From: Hyphomicrobiales bacterium | GTDB lineage: Bacteria; Pseudomonadota; Alphaproteobacteria; Rhizobiales; Rhizobiaceae | Assembly (NCBI GenBank): GCA_900472175.1 | Contig: UCHD01000004.1 | Coordinates: forward strand, 588,726 to 652,725 | Direction: 5' to 3' | DNA length: 64,000 bases | Shown here: piece by piece, positions 54,711 to 64,000 of the stretch | Layout: every line of letters begins with the position of its first letter | Numbering within the stretch: position 1 is the stretch's first letter | Notes under the pieces: generated by a model | Told to the model about the DNA's origin: nothing | Database searches by the model: none | Seen by the model: only the letters and a program-made list of their open reading frames with translations | Program-made: the position numbers and the translations under genes

Positions 54711-55741
54711 GCAGCGACAGGTTCGACGTTCTCGACGGCGCCATTTCTCCGGCTGAAAACACGCGCCTGTTCGGCCACGCAGATGCCGGGCATTTTCTGG
54801 CGCAAAGCTACCGGTCTGGGAAGGGGCATCACGCTATCCTGATCGAAGGCCCGGAAGGGATAGGCAAGGCAACACTTGCCTTCCGCTTTGCCAATCATGT
54901 GCTCACCCATCCCGAGCCGGCGCAGGCTCCGGCCGAACTTGCCGATCCAGATCCGAACTCGATCGTCAGCCGGCAGATTGCATCGGGTGCCTCCCATAAT
55001 CTGCTGCATCTCACTCGCCCGGTCGATGAAAAGACCGGCAAGGTCAAGAGCGCCATCACTGTCGACGAGGTGCGCCGCGCCGGAAAATTCTTCTCACAGA
55101 CGTCCGGGACAGGCAATTGGCGGATCGTCATCGTCGATCCGGCCGATGACCTCAACCGCAATGCCGCCAATGCGATCCTGAAAATTCTCGAGGAGCCGCC
55201 AAAGCGTTCGTTGTTCCTGGTTTTGACCCATGCGCCGGGCAAGCTCTTGCCGACCATCCGCTCGCGCTGCCTGCCCTTGCAATTGAAGCCGCTTATGCCG
55301 GACGCGATGCGCAACGCCATGACCAATCTCGGCTTCGATCTTTCAGGACCGGATGGACAGAAGGTACTGGCGTCGGCCAATGGCAGCGTTTCTGAAGCCC
55401 TGAAGCTGATCAACTACGGCGGCCTCGATATCATGGCGACGTTCGAGGCGATCATTGCTGGCCAGGAGCCGGGCATCCGCAAGGACATGCACAAGCTTGC
55501 CGACGTGCTGGCCGGCAAAGAAAGCGAAACGATTTTCGCGTTCTTCCTGGCGCTGGTAATGGGTCATATGATGGACGAGGCGCGCCGCGCCGCCCATTCC
55601 GGCGATCTTGACAGGGCAGACCGGTTCGCGCGCCTTTCCAGCAGTGTGACCGAGCGGATTACCGTGGCGCAAGCTTACAATCTGGATCGGAAGCAAACGG
55701 TACTGTCGATTCTGGACGATCTTCGGGCAACGTCGCGATAG
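54707..55741 (+). CDS. holB: DNA polymerase III subunit delta prime
   Basis: A 344-residue AAA+ clamp-loader subunit. [17 protein letters not shown] is the P-loop-like start, [19 protein letters not shown] is the Walker B/sensor region of delta prime, and [12 protein letters not shown] follows. It loads the sliding clamp with DnaX and HolA. It overlaps tmk by four bases, a conserved order. Confidence 0.94.
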   Translation: MSSDRFDVLDGAISPAENTRLFGHADAGHFLAQSYRSGKGHHAILIEGPEGIGKATLAFRFANHVLTHPEPAQAPAELADPDPNSIVSRQIASGASHNLLHLTRPVDEKTGKVKSAITVDEVRRAGKFFSQTSGTGNWRIVIVDPADDLNRNAANAILKILEEPPKRSLFLVLTHAPGKLLPTIRSRCLPLQLKPLMPDAMRNAMTNLGFDLSGPDGQKVLASANGSVSEALKLINYGGLDIMATFEAIIAGQEPGIRKDMHKLADVLAGKESETIFAFFLALVMGHMMDEARRAAHSGDLDRADRFARLSSSVTERITVAQAYNLDRKQTVLSILDDLRATSR

Positions 55742-55874
55742 AATGAAAAGGCTTTTGCACATCATCAGGCGTAGCTGCGTGGTGCCGCTTTTCTAAGCGT
55801 GCACTGTTTCATCCCGCTGTTGGATGCGCTAATAGCCACACACCAAAAGATCAGAGACAGGCCGAAACCCGATC

Positions 55875-57425
55875 ATGACCGACACGTCCCCATTCTACAT
55901 CACCACCGCGATCTCCTATCCCAACGGCAAGCCGCATATCGGCCATGCCTACGAGTTGATCGCAACCGATGCTGTGGCCCGCTACCAGCGGCTGGATGGG
56001 CGCGACGTCTTCTTCCTGACCGGGACCGACGAACACGGCCAGAAGATGCAGCAGACGGCGCGCAAGGAAGGCATCAGCCCGCAGGAACTGGCCGACCGCA
56101 ACTCGGCGGAATTCCAGAGCATGGGTGCACTGCTGAACGCCTCCAATGACGATTTCATTCGCACGACGGAACCGCGGCATCACGAGGCTGTCAAGAATAT
56201 CTGGAACCGCATGAGCGAGGCGGGCGATCTCTACAAGGACAGCTATTCCGGCTGGTATTCCGTGCGCGACGAAGCCTACTACCAGGAAGGCGAAACCGAA
56301 GTGCGCGCCGACGGCGTACGCTATGGGCCACAGGGAACGCCGGTCGAATGGGTTGAGGAAGCCAGCTACTTCTTCAAGCTCTCCGCTTACCAGGACAAGC
56401 TGCTTCAGTATTACGAGGACAATCCGGACTTCATCGGCCCGGCCGAGCGCCGCAACGAGGTGATTTCCTTCGTCAAATCCGGCCTGCGTGATCTGTCCAT
56501 GTCGCGCACGACCTTCGACTGGGGTATTCCGGTTCCCAACGACCCGAGCCATGTCATGTATGTCTGGGTCGATGCCTTGACCAACTATATCACCGCGACC
56601 GGTTATCTCACCGATCCGGAAGGTCCCCGCGCCAAATACTGGCCGGCCAATATCCACATGATCGGCAAGGACATCATTCGCTTCCACGCCGTCTACTGGC
56701 CCGCCTTCCTGATGTCGGCCGGCTTGCCTTTGCCGAAGAAGGTGTTTGCCCACGGCTTCCTGCTCAACAAGGGCGAGAAGATGTCGAAGTCGCTCGGCAA
56801 CGTCGTCGATCCGGTCAATCTGGTCGAGCATTTCGGTCTTGATCCGATCCGCTATTTCTTCCTGCGCGAAGTCTCCTTCGGCCAGGACGGCAGCTATAGC
56901 GAGGAGGGGATTGCCACCCGCATCAACTCCGACCTTGCCAACGGCATCGGCAACCTCGCCAGCCGCTCTCTTTCGATGATCGTCAAGAACTGTGATGGGC
57001 AGATCCCTGTGTGCGGGCCGCTCACCGATGAAGACAAGGCGATGTTGGCTGCGGCGGATGCGCTGCACGCCTCGACCCGCGACGACATGAATGCGCTGAT
57101 GATCCACCGGGCACTGGCCTCGATCATCGCCGTCGTCTCCGAGGCAGACCGCTATTTTGCCGGCCAGGAGCCGTGGGCGCTGAAAAAGACCGATCCGGCC
57201 CGCATGGGAACCGTGCTTTACGTAACTGCGGAAGTGGTCCGCCAGATCGCCATCCTGTTGCAGCCGATCATGCCGGAATCGGCCGGAAAGCTGCTCGATC
57301 TCGTGGCCGTGTCTGCGGATAACCGCAGTTTCGCCTCGCTCGGCCAAACAGGACGCCTCACCGCCGGAACGGTGCTGGAGGCGCCAAAGCCGGTGTTCCC
57401 GCGTTACGTTCCGCCGGAAGTTTGA
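55875..57425 (+). CDS. metG: Methionine-tRNA ligase
   Basis: A 516-residue class I synthetase. HIGH is PHIGHAYE (residues 21-24) and KMSKS is at 302-306. There is no zinc knuckle cysteine set and no C-terminal tRNA-binding domain, so it is the short alphaproteobacterial form. [16 protein letters not shown] is the usual start. It follows holB by 133 bases. Confidence 0.97.
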   Translation: MTDTSPFYITTAISYPNGKPHIGHAYELIATDAVARYQRLDGRDVFFLTGTDEHGQKMQQTARKEGISPQELADRNSAEFQSMGALLNASNDDFIRTTEPRHHEAVKNIWNRMSEAGDLYKDSYSGWYSVRDEAYYQEGETEVRADGVRYGPQGTPVEWVEEASYFFKLSAYQDKLLQYYEDNPDFIGPAERRNEVISFVKSGLRDLSMSRTTFDWGIPVPNDPSHVMYVWVDALTNYITATGYLTDPEGPRAKYWPANIHMIGKDIIRFHAVYWPAFLMSAGLPLPKKVFAHGFLLNKGEKMSKSLGNVVDPVNLVEHFGLDPIRYFFLREVSFGQDGSYSEEGIATRINSDLANGIGNLASRSLSMIVKNCDGQIPVCGPLTDEDKAMLAAADALHASTRDDMNALMIHRALASIIAVVSEADRYFAGQEPWALKKTDPARMGTVLYVTAEVVRQIAILLQPIMPESAGKLLDLVAVSADNRSFASLGQTGRLTAGTVLEAPKPVFPRYVPPEV

Positions 57426-57437
57426 GGACATCCAGCG

Positions 57438-58217
57438 ATGCTGATCGATACCCATTGCCATCTGGATTTTCCGGACTTTGACGCCGAGCGTGACGCGATC
57501 ATCGAGCGCGCCCGCGCGGCCGGCGTCGGCCAGATGATCACCATTTCGACGCGCGTGAAGAAATTCGATACGATCCTGGCTATCGCAGAAAACTATGCCA
57601 ACGTTTTCTGTTCCGTCGGTACGCATCCGCACAATGCCGATGAGGAACTGGATATCGAGACAGACGATCTGGTGCGGTTGTCGGCCCATCCGAAGGTCGT
57701 GGCGATTGGCGAGGCCGGGCTCGACTATTTCTACGATAATGCGCCGCGCGATGCCCAGGTAACCGGCCTGCGCCGCCATATCGCAGCCGCCCGGCAGACC
57801 CAGTTGCCACTGGTCATCCACAGCCGTTCGGCCGACGACGACATGGCCGCGATCCTGACCGAGGAAACGGGGAAGGGGGCCTTCCCTTTCCTTCTCCATT
57901 GCTTTTCTTCCGGTCCTGAACTGGCAAGGATTGGCGTCGAGCTTGGCGGCTACATCTCTTTTTCCGGCATCCTGACGTTTCCGAAATCGGAAGAGCTGCG
58001 CGAGATCGCCAAAACTGTGCCGCATGACCGGATGATCGTCGAAACCGATGCGCCGTATCTGGCGCCAAAGCCGTTCCGGAGCAAGCGCAACGAGCCGGCC
58101 TATGTCGCGCATACCGCGCAGGTTCTGGCCGAAACGATCGGCGTTTCGACGCAAGAGATTGCGGAAATCACCACCGATAACGCTTTCCGCGTTTTTTCTA
58201 AAATGCCGAGACTGTGA
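57438..58217 (+). CDS. TatD-family metal-dependent hydrolase
   Basis: A 259-residue TIM-barrel deoxyribonuclease-type hydrolase. Metal ligands appear in LIDTHCHLDFP, IGEAGLDYFYDN, LPLVIHSRSADDD, PFLLHCFSS and IVETDAPYLAPKPFRSKRNEP. It starts 12 bases after metG and ends one base before the next gene. The metG-tatD-MBL order is conserved in alphaproteobacteria. Confidence 0.94.
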   Translation: MLIDTHCHLDFPDFDAERDAIIERARAAGVGQMITISTRVKKFDTILAIAENYANVFCSVGTHPHNADEELDIETDDLVRLSAHPKVVAIGEAGLDYFYDNAPRDAQVTGLRRHIAAARQTQLPLVIHSRSADDDMAAILTEETGKGAFPFLLHCFSSGPELARIGVELGGYISFSGILTFPKSEELREIAKTVPHDRMIVETDAPYLAPKPFRSKRNEPAYVAHTAQVLAETIGVSTQEIAEITTDNAFRVFSKMPRL

Positions 58218-58218
58218 G

Positions 58219-59049
58219 ATGGCGGTGAGGCGGGTCTTCACCATTCTTGGCTGTGGTTCGTCTCCGGGCGTGCCGCGCATCAATGGCGACTGGGGCGCCT
58301 GCGACCCCACCAATCCTAAAAATCGCCGTACGCGCGCCGCCTTGCTGATCGAGCAAACTGGCAATGATGGCGGCACGACCACGGTCGTCATCGATACCGG
58401 ACCTGATTTTCGCGAGCAGATGATCGCGGCGAAGGTCAAGAATATCGACGCCGTCTTCTATTCACATCCGCATGCCGACCACATCCACGGCATCGATGAC
58501 CTGCGCGGCTATGTTCAGTATACCGGCAGACGCATGCCGATATGGGCCGACGCGCTGACGATGGACCGCATCCGCGAAGGGTTCCGCTATTGCCTGGAGA
58601 CGCCGGAAGGCAGCGGCTATCCGCCAATCGTCGAGCCAAGGATCATCGATCCGTCACTGGCGCCCGTGGCGATTAGCGGCGCGGGCGGCACGATCCTGTT
58701 CCAGCCGGTCCTTCAACACCACGGCAGCATCATGTCATTGGGCTTTCGCATCGGCGATTTTGCCTATTGCAGCGATGTCAGCGATTTTCCGCCGGAGACC
58801 ATCGGCCAGCTTGCCGGGCTGGACACGCTGGTGATAGACACGCTGCAATACAAGTTTCATCCGAGCCACCTGTCGCTGGAACAGGCGCTCGGCTGGATCG
58901 GACGTTTTTTGCCGAAGCGCGCCGTGCTCACCCATATGCATACACCGCTCGACTATGACACGGTGATGCGCGAGACGGCAGATCACATCGAGCCGGCCTA
59001 TGACGGCATCCGGTTTGAGTTCGATGTCAGCGGCGAGGCTGCCGGTTAA
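58219..59049 (+). CDS. MBL-fold metallohydrolase (PhnP-like)
   Basis: A 276-residue metallo-beta-lactamase-fold enzyme starting at ATG 58219. The metal motif SHPHADHIHG begins with His83, and further ligands lie in VLQHHGSIMSLGFRIG, FAYCSDVSD and LTHMHTPLDYDT. The early GCGSSPGVPRINGDWGACDP segment is typical of PhnP-like phosphodiesterases. It is coupled to tatD by one base spacing. The substrate may be a cyclic phosphate. Confidence 0.9.
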   Translation: MAVRRVFTILGCGSSPGVPRINGDWGACDPTNPKNRRTRAALLIEQTGNDGGTTTVVIDTGPDFREQMIAAKVKNIDAVFYSHPHADHIHGIDDLRGYVQYTGRRMPIWADALTMDRIREGFRYCLETPEGSGYPPIVEPRIIDPSLAPVAISGAGGTILFQPVLQHHGSIMSLGFRIGDFAYCSDVSDFPPETIGQLAGLDTLVIDTLQYKFHPSHLSLEQALGWIGRFLPKRAVLTHMHTPLDYDTVMRETADHIEPAYDGIRFEFDVSGEAAG

Positions 59050-59066
59050 CCGGTAGCCAGGATCGA

Positions 59067-60020
59067 TCAGCTGAAATAGGGCTGCAGATTTTTCCGGATT
59101 CGATCGAGAACGGTGGCGCCGGATAGATCGGCGATGAAACGCTTGCCGGTGATCGTCTCATAGGCCTCGATATAGACTTTTGAGGTCTGCTCGACGAGAT
59201 CGGCTGGGATTTCCGGAATCGGATCCTTGTAGGGATCGCAGCGTTCGGTCACCCAGGCGCGGACGAAATCCTTGTCAAAACTCTTTGGACGCGCGCCGGA
59301 GGCAAAACTCTGTTCGTAGCTCCCAGCAATCCAGTAACGGCTGCTGTCCGGCGTATGGATCTCGTCGGCAAGAACGATGCGACCGTCCTTGTCCGTGCCA
59401 AATTCATATTTGGTATCGACGAGAATGAGACCGCGCTCGGCAGCGCGCTCCTGGCCGCGCGCAAACAGCGCCAGAGCATAGCGCGAGACGGTTTCCCATT
59501 GTGCAGGCGTCAACAGCTTCTGCGACAGGATTTCATCGGCCGAAAGCGGCTCGTCATGGCCTCCGTCAAAAGCCTTGCTGGTTGGCGTGATGATCGGCTG
59601 CGGCAGCTTCTCATTGTCCTTCATTCCGTCCGGCAGGCGGATGCCGTACATATCGCGCTCGCCATTGCGGTACTTGGTCAGGATCGACGTGCTGGTCGTA
59701 CCGGCCAGATAACCGCGCACGACAATCTCGACCGGCAGGATATCGAGCCTCGTACCGATGACGACATTGGGATCCGGATAAGACACAACGTGGTTCGGGC
59801 AGATATCGGCAGTTTCTTCAAACCAGTAACGGGCCGTCTGGGTCAGCACCTGGCCTTTGAACGGGATCGCGGTCAGGATGACATCAAAGGCGCTCAGCCG
59901 GTCTGTCGCGATGATGATGCGATTGCCATCCGGCAAGTCGTAATTCTCGCGCACCTTGCCATTATAGCGTCCTGGCAGTTCAGGAATGAAAGCATCTGAA
60001 AGAATGCGCAAATCGCTCAT
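59067..60020 (-). CDS. purC: Phosphoribosylaminoimidazole-succinocarboxamide synthase, long form
   Basis: A 317-residue SAICAR synthetase of purine synthesis. [42 protein letters not shown]-type (here [14 protein letters not shown]) and [13 protein letters not shown] are diagnostic. It is ~65 residues longer than the usual bacterial PurC (~250), so it is the eukaryote-like long type; rhizobia often have both. It stands alone here, not beside purS/purQ/purL, so another purC may exist elsewhere. The 286-base upstream gap holds no gene. Confidence 0.92.
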   Translation of the reverse strand: MSDLRILSDAFIPELPGRYNGKVRENYDLPDGNRIIIATDRLSAFDVILTAIPFKGQVLTQTARYWFEETADICPNHVVSYPDPNVVIGTRLDILPVEIVVRGYLAGTTSTSILTKYRNGERDMYGIRLPDGMKDNEKLPQPIITPTSKAFDGGHDEPLSADEILSQKLLTPAQWETVSRYALALFARGQERAAERGLILVDTKYEFGTDKDGRIVLADEIHTPDSSRYWIAGSYEQSFASGARPKSFDKDFVRAWVTERCDPYKDPIPEIPADLVEQTSKVYIEAYETITGKRFIADLSGATVLDRIRKNLQPYFS

Positions 60021-60306
60021 CGGGTCCGGTCTTTCGCTGACGGTGGAGACCGCTATCGCTTAAGCCTTGGAACTGGGTTTGGTCAAGGCAGGACAGGCCG
60101 GTATGCAGGTGTTTGGCTGGTTTCACATCTCTTATTGTTCCATAATCTATCTTATGTGATCTACGTATGAGCCGGGGTGGGTTCAAGGATGAAGTGCGAC
60201 TTGCGAATGATACAAATGACTTTGCTTTGGAGGTTTTAGCTTGCCCCCTTGCCATTCGCCTTACGCATTCTGATCGCCGACGCCTGCCTCAAGGCGCGCG
60301 GCGCAT

Positions 60307-63300
60307 TCAACGGAATCCGAGCGCTTTTTCGAGAGCGCTGATATCGCCTCCTCGAGTGCCTGCCAGCATCTGCTCGGTAAACATCGGCGCCAGGCGTGGT
60401 TCGAACCCGTGATCTTCCGGTCCACGCGGCTGGGAAAGATGCCCACTGAAACTGTCCAGGCGGATTGCGTAGTCAATCACCTGCCCGTCACGCTGAACAA
60501 CCGACAAGATGAGATCGACGGCACCTGAGGCTGCGTCAGGATTACCGGCGAAAGACCGTGGGCCGAGCTGTCTGAGCCAGGATGGCGGCGGAGCGCCGTT
60601 CTCACCATGCAGACGATAGCTGAGTATGTCACTTTCGCCACCGCCCTGGTATTCTTCGAGAACCTGCAGATAGATGACGCCTGAATGTTTCACGGAATCG
60701 ATCCGGATTTTCTCGTCGCCCGCCCCCGGCCGCTCGATCACGATGGTGGAGGATCCTCCGAGAAAGGTCGTAAGCGCGAACTTCGCCTGCGGCTCGAAAT
60801 GGTTGCTGACAACGGCATCGACCGACAGCCCGGACAGATCGGCGAGATCGTTTAGCCCGTCCAGACCACGAACCGCCTCCACGACTGCGCCATCGACGTT
60901 GTCAGGGTTGTAATCGAAATCTGGCTCAACCGGATAATCCGGCACATCGTCGTCGTGTCTCGGGACAAAGTCGTCGACTGGCTGGATCGTTATGAACAGC
61001 CTGGCCTGCCCTTCTCCCCCCTCTCCGTCCGAAGCGCTGTACAGGATAACGGGAACCGGCCCGTCGTAATTGGGTGCCGGAACGAAGGTGAAGCTGCCAT
61101 CTGATTGAAGCGTGATGGTGCCGACGCCCGCGATCGCTGCCGTCTCGCCGGGAAGATAATTGGTCGGATCGCCATCAACGCTGAAGCCGGTCACCACGAG
61201 CGGGTCATTGTCCGGGTCGCTGTCGTTGTCCAGCACATTGCCGGAGATTGTCGTGTCCTCGTTTCCGGACGCATGGTCGTCGACGAGCACCGGAGGATCA
61301 TTGACGGGCGTGATCGCTATGTTCAACGTGGCGGTGTCTGTACCTCCGTTGTCGTCCGCCAGCGTATAGGTCACCGTTGGAACGGCCCCGTTGAAGTTCA
61401 AGGCCGGGCCGAAGGTATAGCTGCCATCGGCGTTGATCACCAGGGTGCCAACTCCATTCAGTGTCGCCGTCTGTCCGGCCAGATACGTATTACCCCCAAC
61501 GACGAACTGGCTTATGGAGATGGGATCGCCATCGGGATCGTTATCGTTGGAAATGACAGTCCCAGTGAGGACAGTGTCTTCGGGGCCGCTGACAATGTCG
61601 CCAGCCGCGATCGGCGGTGGGTTAATCACGATCCATCGGAACGTCTCCGTCGTTGACGCTCCTGACGCATCGGTGGCGGTGACGACGACCGTGTAAGGGC
61701 TCTGCTGGCTGGCATCGTTCGGAAGCGTTCCCGTGATCAATCCGGACACGGGGTCGATCGAGAGACCGGCGGGAAGACCCGATGCAGCGTAGGTCAACAC
61801 ATCTCCATCAACATCGGAGAAGTGATCAGACACATCGACTGGCGTCACCGTATTCGCGTCAAGGCTGACCTGATTTGGAATATCGGTCCCGGCTGGCGGA
61901 TCGTTTACCGGGGTAATGCTGATGGCCAGAACGGCGGAATCCGTCCCCCCCGCTCCGTCAGACACCGTATAGGTGGCAAGCGGAACCGGGCCATTGTAAT
62001 CGAGCGCCGGGGCAAACGTGTAGCTGCCGTTGAGATGAATGGAGAGCGTCCCGACGCCGGCGATCGTCGCTGTCTGTCCTGCGATATACGTCGTCCCGTC
62101 AACGGTGAACTGCGTGACCCGCAGCGGGCCGCCGTCAATATCGGTGTCATTTTCCAGGACATTGCCCGTAAGTGTCGTATCTTCCGGAGTGACCCCGATG
62201 TCGGGATTGGCGATGGGCGGATCGTTCACTGGCACCATGATCAGCGTCAAGGTCGAGGTATCCGTGCCCCCCGCACCGTCTGACACGGTGTAGGTAGTCA
62301 CCGGTACCGGACCGTCATAGTCGGCGACTGGCACGAAGGAGTAGCTGCCGTCGGCGTTGATGGTCAGGTTGCCTACCCCGTCGATCAGATAGGCGCTTCC
62401 GACCACGAATGGACCGGTCTCGCCGGCGATCGTGAAGGCCGAGACGCTGGGAGGGCCGCCATCGACATCCGTGGTGTTCGCCAGCAGACCGGATGCTGGC
62501 GGCACCGTGAGAGCCGTATCCTCGACCACCGAGTTCGTTTCGTTGCCATCTATTGGCGGATCATTGACCGGGATCATCGCCAAGGTCAGCGTCGAGGTGT
62601 CACTGCCGCCCGCTCCATCGGAGACTGTGTAGGTGATCACTGGGATCGCACCGGCGTAGTCGGCTGCGGGTGCGAAGGAATAGCTGCCATCGGCGTTGAT
62701 GGTGATCGTGCCGACGCCTGCTATCAGGTAGCCGCTGCCGACCGTGAATGGACCACTCTGGCCTGCAACGGCGAAGGAGGAAACGCTTGGCGGGCCGCCA
62801 TCGATATCGGTGGTGTTGGCAAGCAGGCCCGAGGCCGCCGGTACCGTCAACGTCGTGTCCTCGATGACCGAATTGGTTTCGTTGCCGTCTACAGGCGGGT
62901 CGTTGACGGCCGCTATGTTGAAGGCGAAGTGGTTGGGGCTCTGATCGGTATCGACGCCACCATTGGCGGTGCCACCGTCGTCCACAACCTGGAAAGTGAA
63001 CGCACCGATGCCATTGCCGTTCACATCGGCGGCCGGCTGGAAGGTAAGGCTGGGAATCTGCGACAGCGGGATGACCTGACCTGCCGTCACCGGTATGCCA
63101 GACAGAAGCAGCGTGCCCTCGGTCGCCGGTGGTAGCGTTGTTATGATCACCGCCTGCAGCGCATTCGCGGGTGTGTCGTTCGGATCTGTGAAGCCGAAAT
63201 CCCCCGCGGCAAAGGTATAGGCCGTATCTTCGTTGATCGTCACCGTATTGTCAGATCCCGCAGGTGCGTCGTTGACGGGCGTGATGGTGAGCGTCAGCGT

Positions 63301-64000
63301 CGAAGTATCGCTACCGCCGGTGCCGTCCGAGACGGTGTAGGTGATCACTGGAATAGCACCGCTGTAGTTCGCGGCCGGTACAAAGCTGTAGGAGCCGTTG
63401 GCATTGATGGTGATCGTGCCGACCCCTGCAATCGGCACCGGAACGCCGACGGGACGCGGGCCGATCAACCCCGCAATCGTATAGCCGGTAATCGTCAACG
63501 GGTCGCCTTCGACATCGGTGGCGTTGTTGAGCAGATCGCCCGTTGCACCATCCGTCACCGTCAAGGTCGTGTCTTCGGTAACGGTGTTGGTCTCGTCACC
63601 ATCGACAGGCGGATCGTTGACCGGCGTGATCGTCAGCGTCAGCGTCGAGGTATCGGTGCCGCCTCTGCCGTCCGAGACGGTGTAGGTGATCACCGGGATC
63701 GCACCGGTATAGTTGGCGGCCGGTGCAAAGGAATAGGAGCCATCGGGATTGATGGTGAGCGTGCCGACCCCTGCTATTGCCACCGGGCTGCCGACCGGCT
63801 GCGTGCCCGCAACACCGGCGATCGTATAACCCGATATCGTCAGTGGGCCGCCATCGATATCACTGGCGTTGACAAGCAGGCCGCCCGCGGCCGGAACCGT
63901 CAGTGTCGTGTCCTCGATCACCGTGTTGGTTTCATCACCGTCAACCGGCGGATCATTGACAGGGACCATTGTCAGCGTCAGCGTCGAGGTATCGCTACCG
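60307..64000 (-). CDS. Giant repeat adhesin, C-terminal part (cut by the right edge)
   Basis: Over 1230 codons are visible and the frame continues past the right edge, so the start is not seen. From the visible end inwards it has nine repeat domains of ~100-125 residues followed by a ~220-residue C-terminal region. Seven repeats are cadherin-like Big_9/VCBS-type (NDPPVDGDETN...EDTTLTV...YTVSDG.GG.DTSTLTL.I.PV). One is a variant (ITINEDTAYTFAAGDFGFTDP) and one is a He_PIG-type (DGDVLTYAASGLPAGLSIDP). The C-terminal region (FVPRHDDDVPDYPVEPDFDY, then VVSNHFEPQAKFALTTFLGG) lacks the glycine-rich RTX nonapeptides. Probably a secreted or surface adhesin of type I secretion kind. Confidence 0.85.
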   Translation of the reverse strand, partial: GSDTSTLTLTMVPVNDPPVDGDETNTVIEDTTLTVPAAGGLLVNASDIDGGPLTISGYTIAGVAGTQPVGSPVAIAGVGTLTINPDGSYSFAPAANYTGAIPVITYTVSDGRGGTDTSTLTLTITPVNDPPVDGDETNTVTEDTTLTVTDGATGDLLNNATDVEGDPLTITGYTIAGLIGPRPVGVPVPIAGVGTITINANGSYSFVPAANYSGAIPVITYTVSDGTGGSDTSTLTLTITPVNDAPAGSDNTVTINEDTAYTFAAGDFGFTDPNDTPANALQAVIITTLPPATEGTLLLSGIPVTAGQVIPLSQIPSLTFQPAADVNGNGIGAFTFQVVDDGGTANGGVDTDQSPNHFAFNIAAVNDPPVDGNETNSVIEDTTLTVPAASGLLANTTDIDGGPPSVSSFAVAGQSGPFTVGSGYLIAGVGTITINADGSYSFAPAADYAGAIPVITYTVSDGAGGSDTSTLTLAMIPVNDPPIDGNETNSVVEDTALTVPPASGLLANTTDVDGGPPSVSAFTIAGETGPFVVGSAYLIDGVGNLTINADGSYSFVPVADYDGPVPVTTYTVSDGAGGTDTSTLTLIMVPVNDPPIANPDIGVTPEDTTLTGNVLENDTDIDGGPLRVTQFTVDGTTYIAGQTATIAGVGTLSIHLNGSYTFAPALDYNGPVPLATYTVSDGAGGTDSAVLAISITPVNDPPAGTDIPNQVSLDANTVTPVDVSDHFSDVDGDVLTYAASGLPAGLSIDPVSGLITGTLPNDASQQSPYTVVVTATDASGASTTETFRWIVINPPPIAAGDIVSGPEDTVLTGTVISNDNDPDGDPISISQFVVGGNTYLAGQTATLNGVGTLVINADGSYTFGPALNFNGAVPTVTYTLADDNGGTDTATLNIAITPVNDPPVLVDDHASGNEDTTISGNVLDNDSDPDNDPLVVTGFSVDGDPTNYLPGETAAIAGVGTITLQSDGSFTFVPAPNYDGPVPVILYSASDGEGGEGQARLFITIQPVDDFVPRHDDDVPDYPVEPDFDYNPDNVDGAVVEAVRGLDGLNDLADLSGLSVDAVVSNHFEPQAKFALTTFLGGSSTIVIERPGAGDEKIRIDSVKHSGVIYLQVLEEYQGGGESDILSYRLHGENGAPPPSWLRQLGPRSFAGNPDAASGAVDLILSVVQRDGQVIDYAIRLDSFSGHLSQPRGPEDHGFEPRLAPMFTEQMLAGTRGGDISALEKALGFR
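60973..64000 (-). repeat. Array of cadherin-like repeats in the adhesin gene
   Basis: Approximate repeat bounds on the minus strand: 63619-63969, 63274-63618, 62905-63273 (variant), 62566-62904, 62227-62565, 61906-62226, 61624-61905 (He_PIG type), 61303-61623, 60973-61302. Copies 1 and 2, and copies 4 and 5, are the most alike within pairs, suggesting recent duplication. Confidence 0.75.

Noticed and set aside
55851-58439. An 862-codon open frame on the minus strand opposite metG and tatD
   Set aside because: It is antisense to two well-supported genes, has low-complexity His/Arg/Gly-rich composition and no family motif; high GC codon bias makes such shadows.
60973-64000. Regular repeats as a possible CRISPR or satellite array
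   Set aside because: The period is ~320-350 bases, in frame, and translates into cadherin-like domains.

Overview
The window looks like chromosomal DNA of an alphaproteobacterium in the Rhizobiaceae (Rhizobium, Agrobacterium or a close relative). The grounds are high GC, a B12-dependent ribonucleotide reductase as a large single gene, a lexA gene preceded by a direct-repeat GAAC-N7-GAAC SOS box, the order rlpA - dac - tmk - holB - metG - tatD - MBL hydrolase, and many small rhizobial-type hypothetical genes. No phage, insertion sequence, CRISPR array or plasmid backbone was seen. Four tRNA genes (Leu-TAA, Asn-GTT, Cys-GCA, Ser-TGA) all carry an encoded CCA.

Layout. 0-2.2 kb: glycine cleavage operon gcvT-gcvH-gcvP (gcvP cut by the left edge) behind a tandem glycine riboswitch. 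2.3-3.9 kb: a copper-handling pair (DUF2946-like protein and a YcnI-PCu(A)C fusion). 3.9-7.2 kb: small hypothetical genes and a DapA-family protein without the Schiff-base lysine. 7.5-9.5 kb: two L,D-transpeptidase-type lipoproteins. 9.6-10.9 kb: DnaJ/CbpA-CbpM pair. 11.4-14.6 kb: a membrane class III adenylate cyclase with TPRs and, next to it, a free-standing copy of its TPR half. 14.7-19.8 kb: an ATP-grasp ligase and nrdJ with two NrdR-type boxes. 20-31.9 kb: a mixture including gpt, wrbA, a CinA-type protein, ilvA, a diguanylate cyclase and an AldR-ald pair. 31.9-35.2 kb: operon cysK-alaX-sseA-GNAT. 35.4-40.2 kb: a ChrR-like cupin protein, an SDR, cfa, a DUF1365 remnant and a photolyase. 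40.3-43.6 kb: LysE exporter, APH(3'')-type kinase and a TetR/SDR pair. 43.6-51 kb: tRNAs, lexA, a second LysE, a hybrid kinase/response regulator pair and small proteins. 51.6-59 kb: a housekeeping cluster for the cell envelope, dTMP synthesis, replication and translation. 59-64 kb: purC and the C-terminal 1.2 thousand residues of a giant repeat adhesin.

The most striking signal is at 35.4-40.2 kb. The chrR-like gene and the photolyase operon both have the sequence TGATCC, exactly 18 bases, then TAA in front of them. This resembles the promoter of the RpoE-ChrR (ECF11) singlet-oxygen regulon of Rhodobacter, whose known core genes include chrR, phrA and cfaA. Here the ChrR-like protein keeps its cupin metal site but has lost the zinc ligands of the anti-sigma domain, no sigma factor gene is beside it, and a DUF1365 gene has been reduced to a fragment. 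Other items worth checking are two apparent pseudoenzymes (DapA-like, and a penicillin-binding-protein-like protein lacking two of three catalytic motifs), a two-copy family of 49-residue proteins, and a long inverted repeat in front of a LysE exporter.

All product names rest on reading motifs by eye; no search was run.
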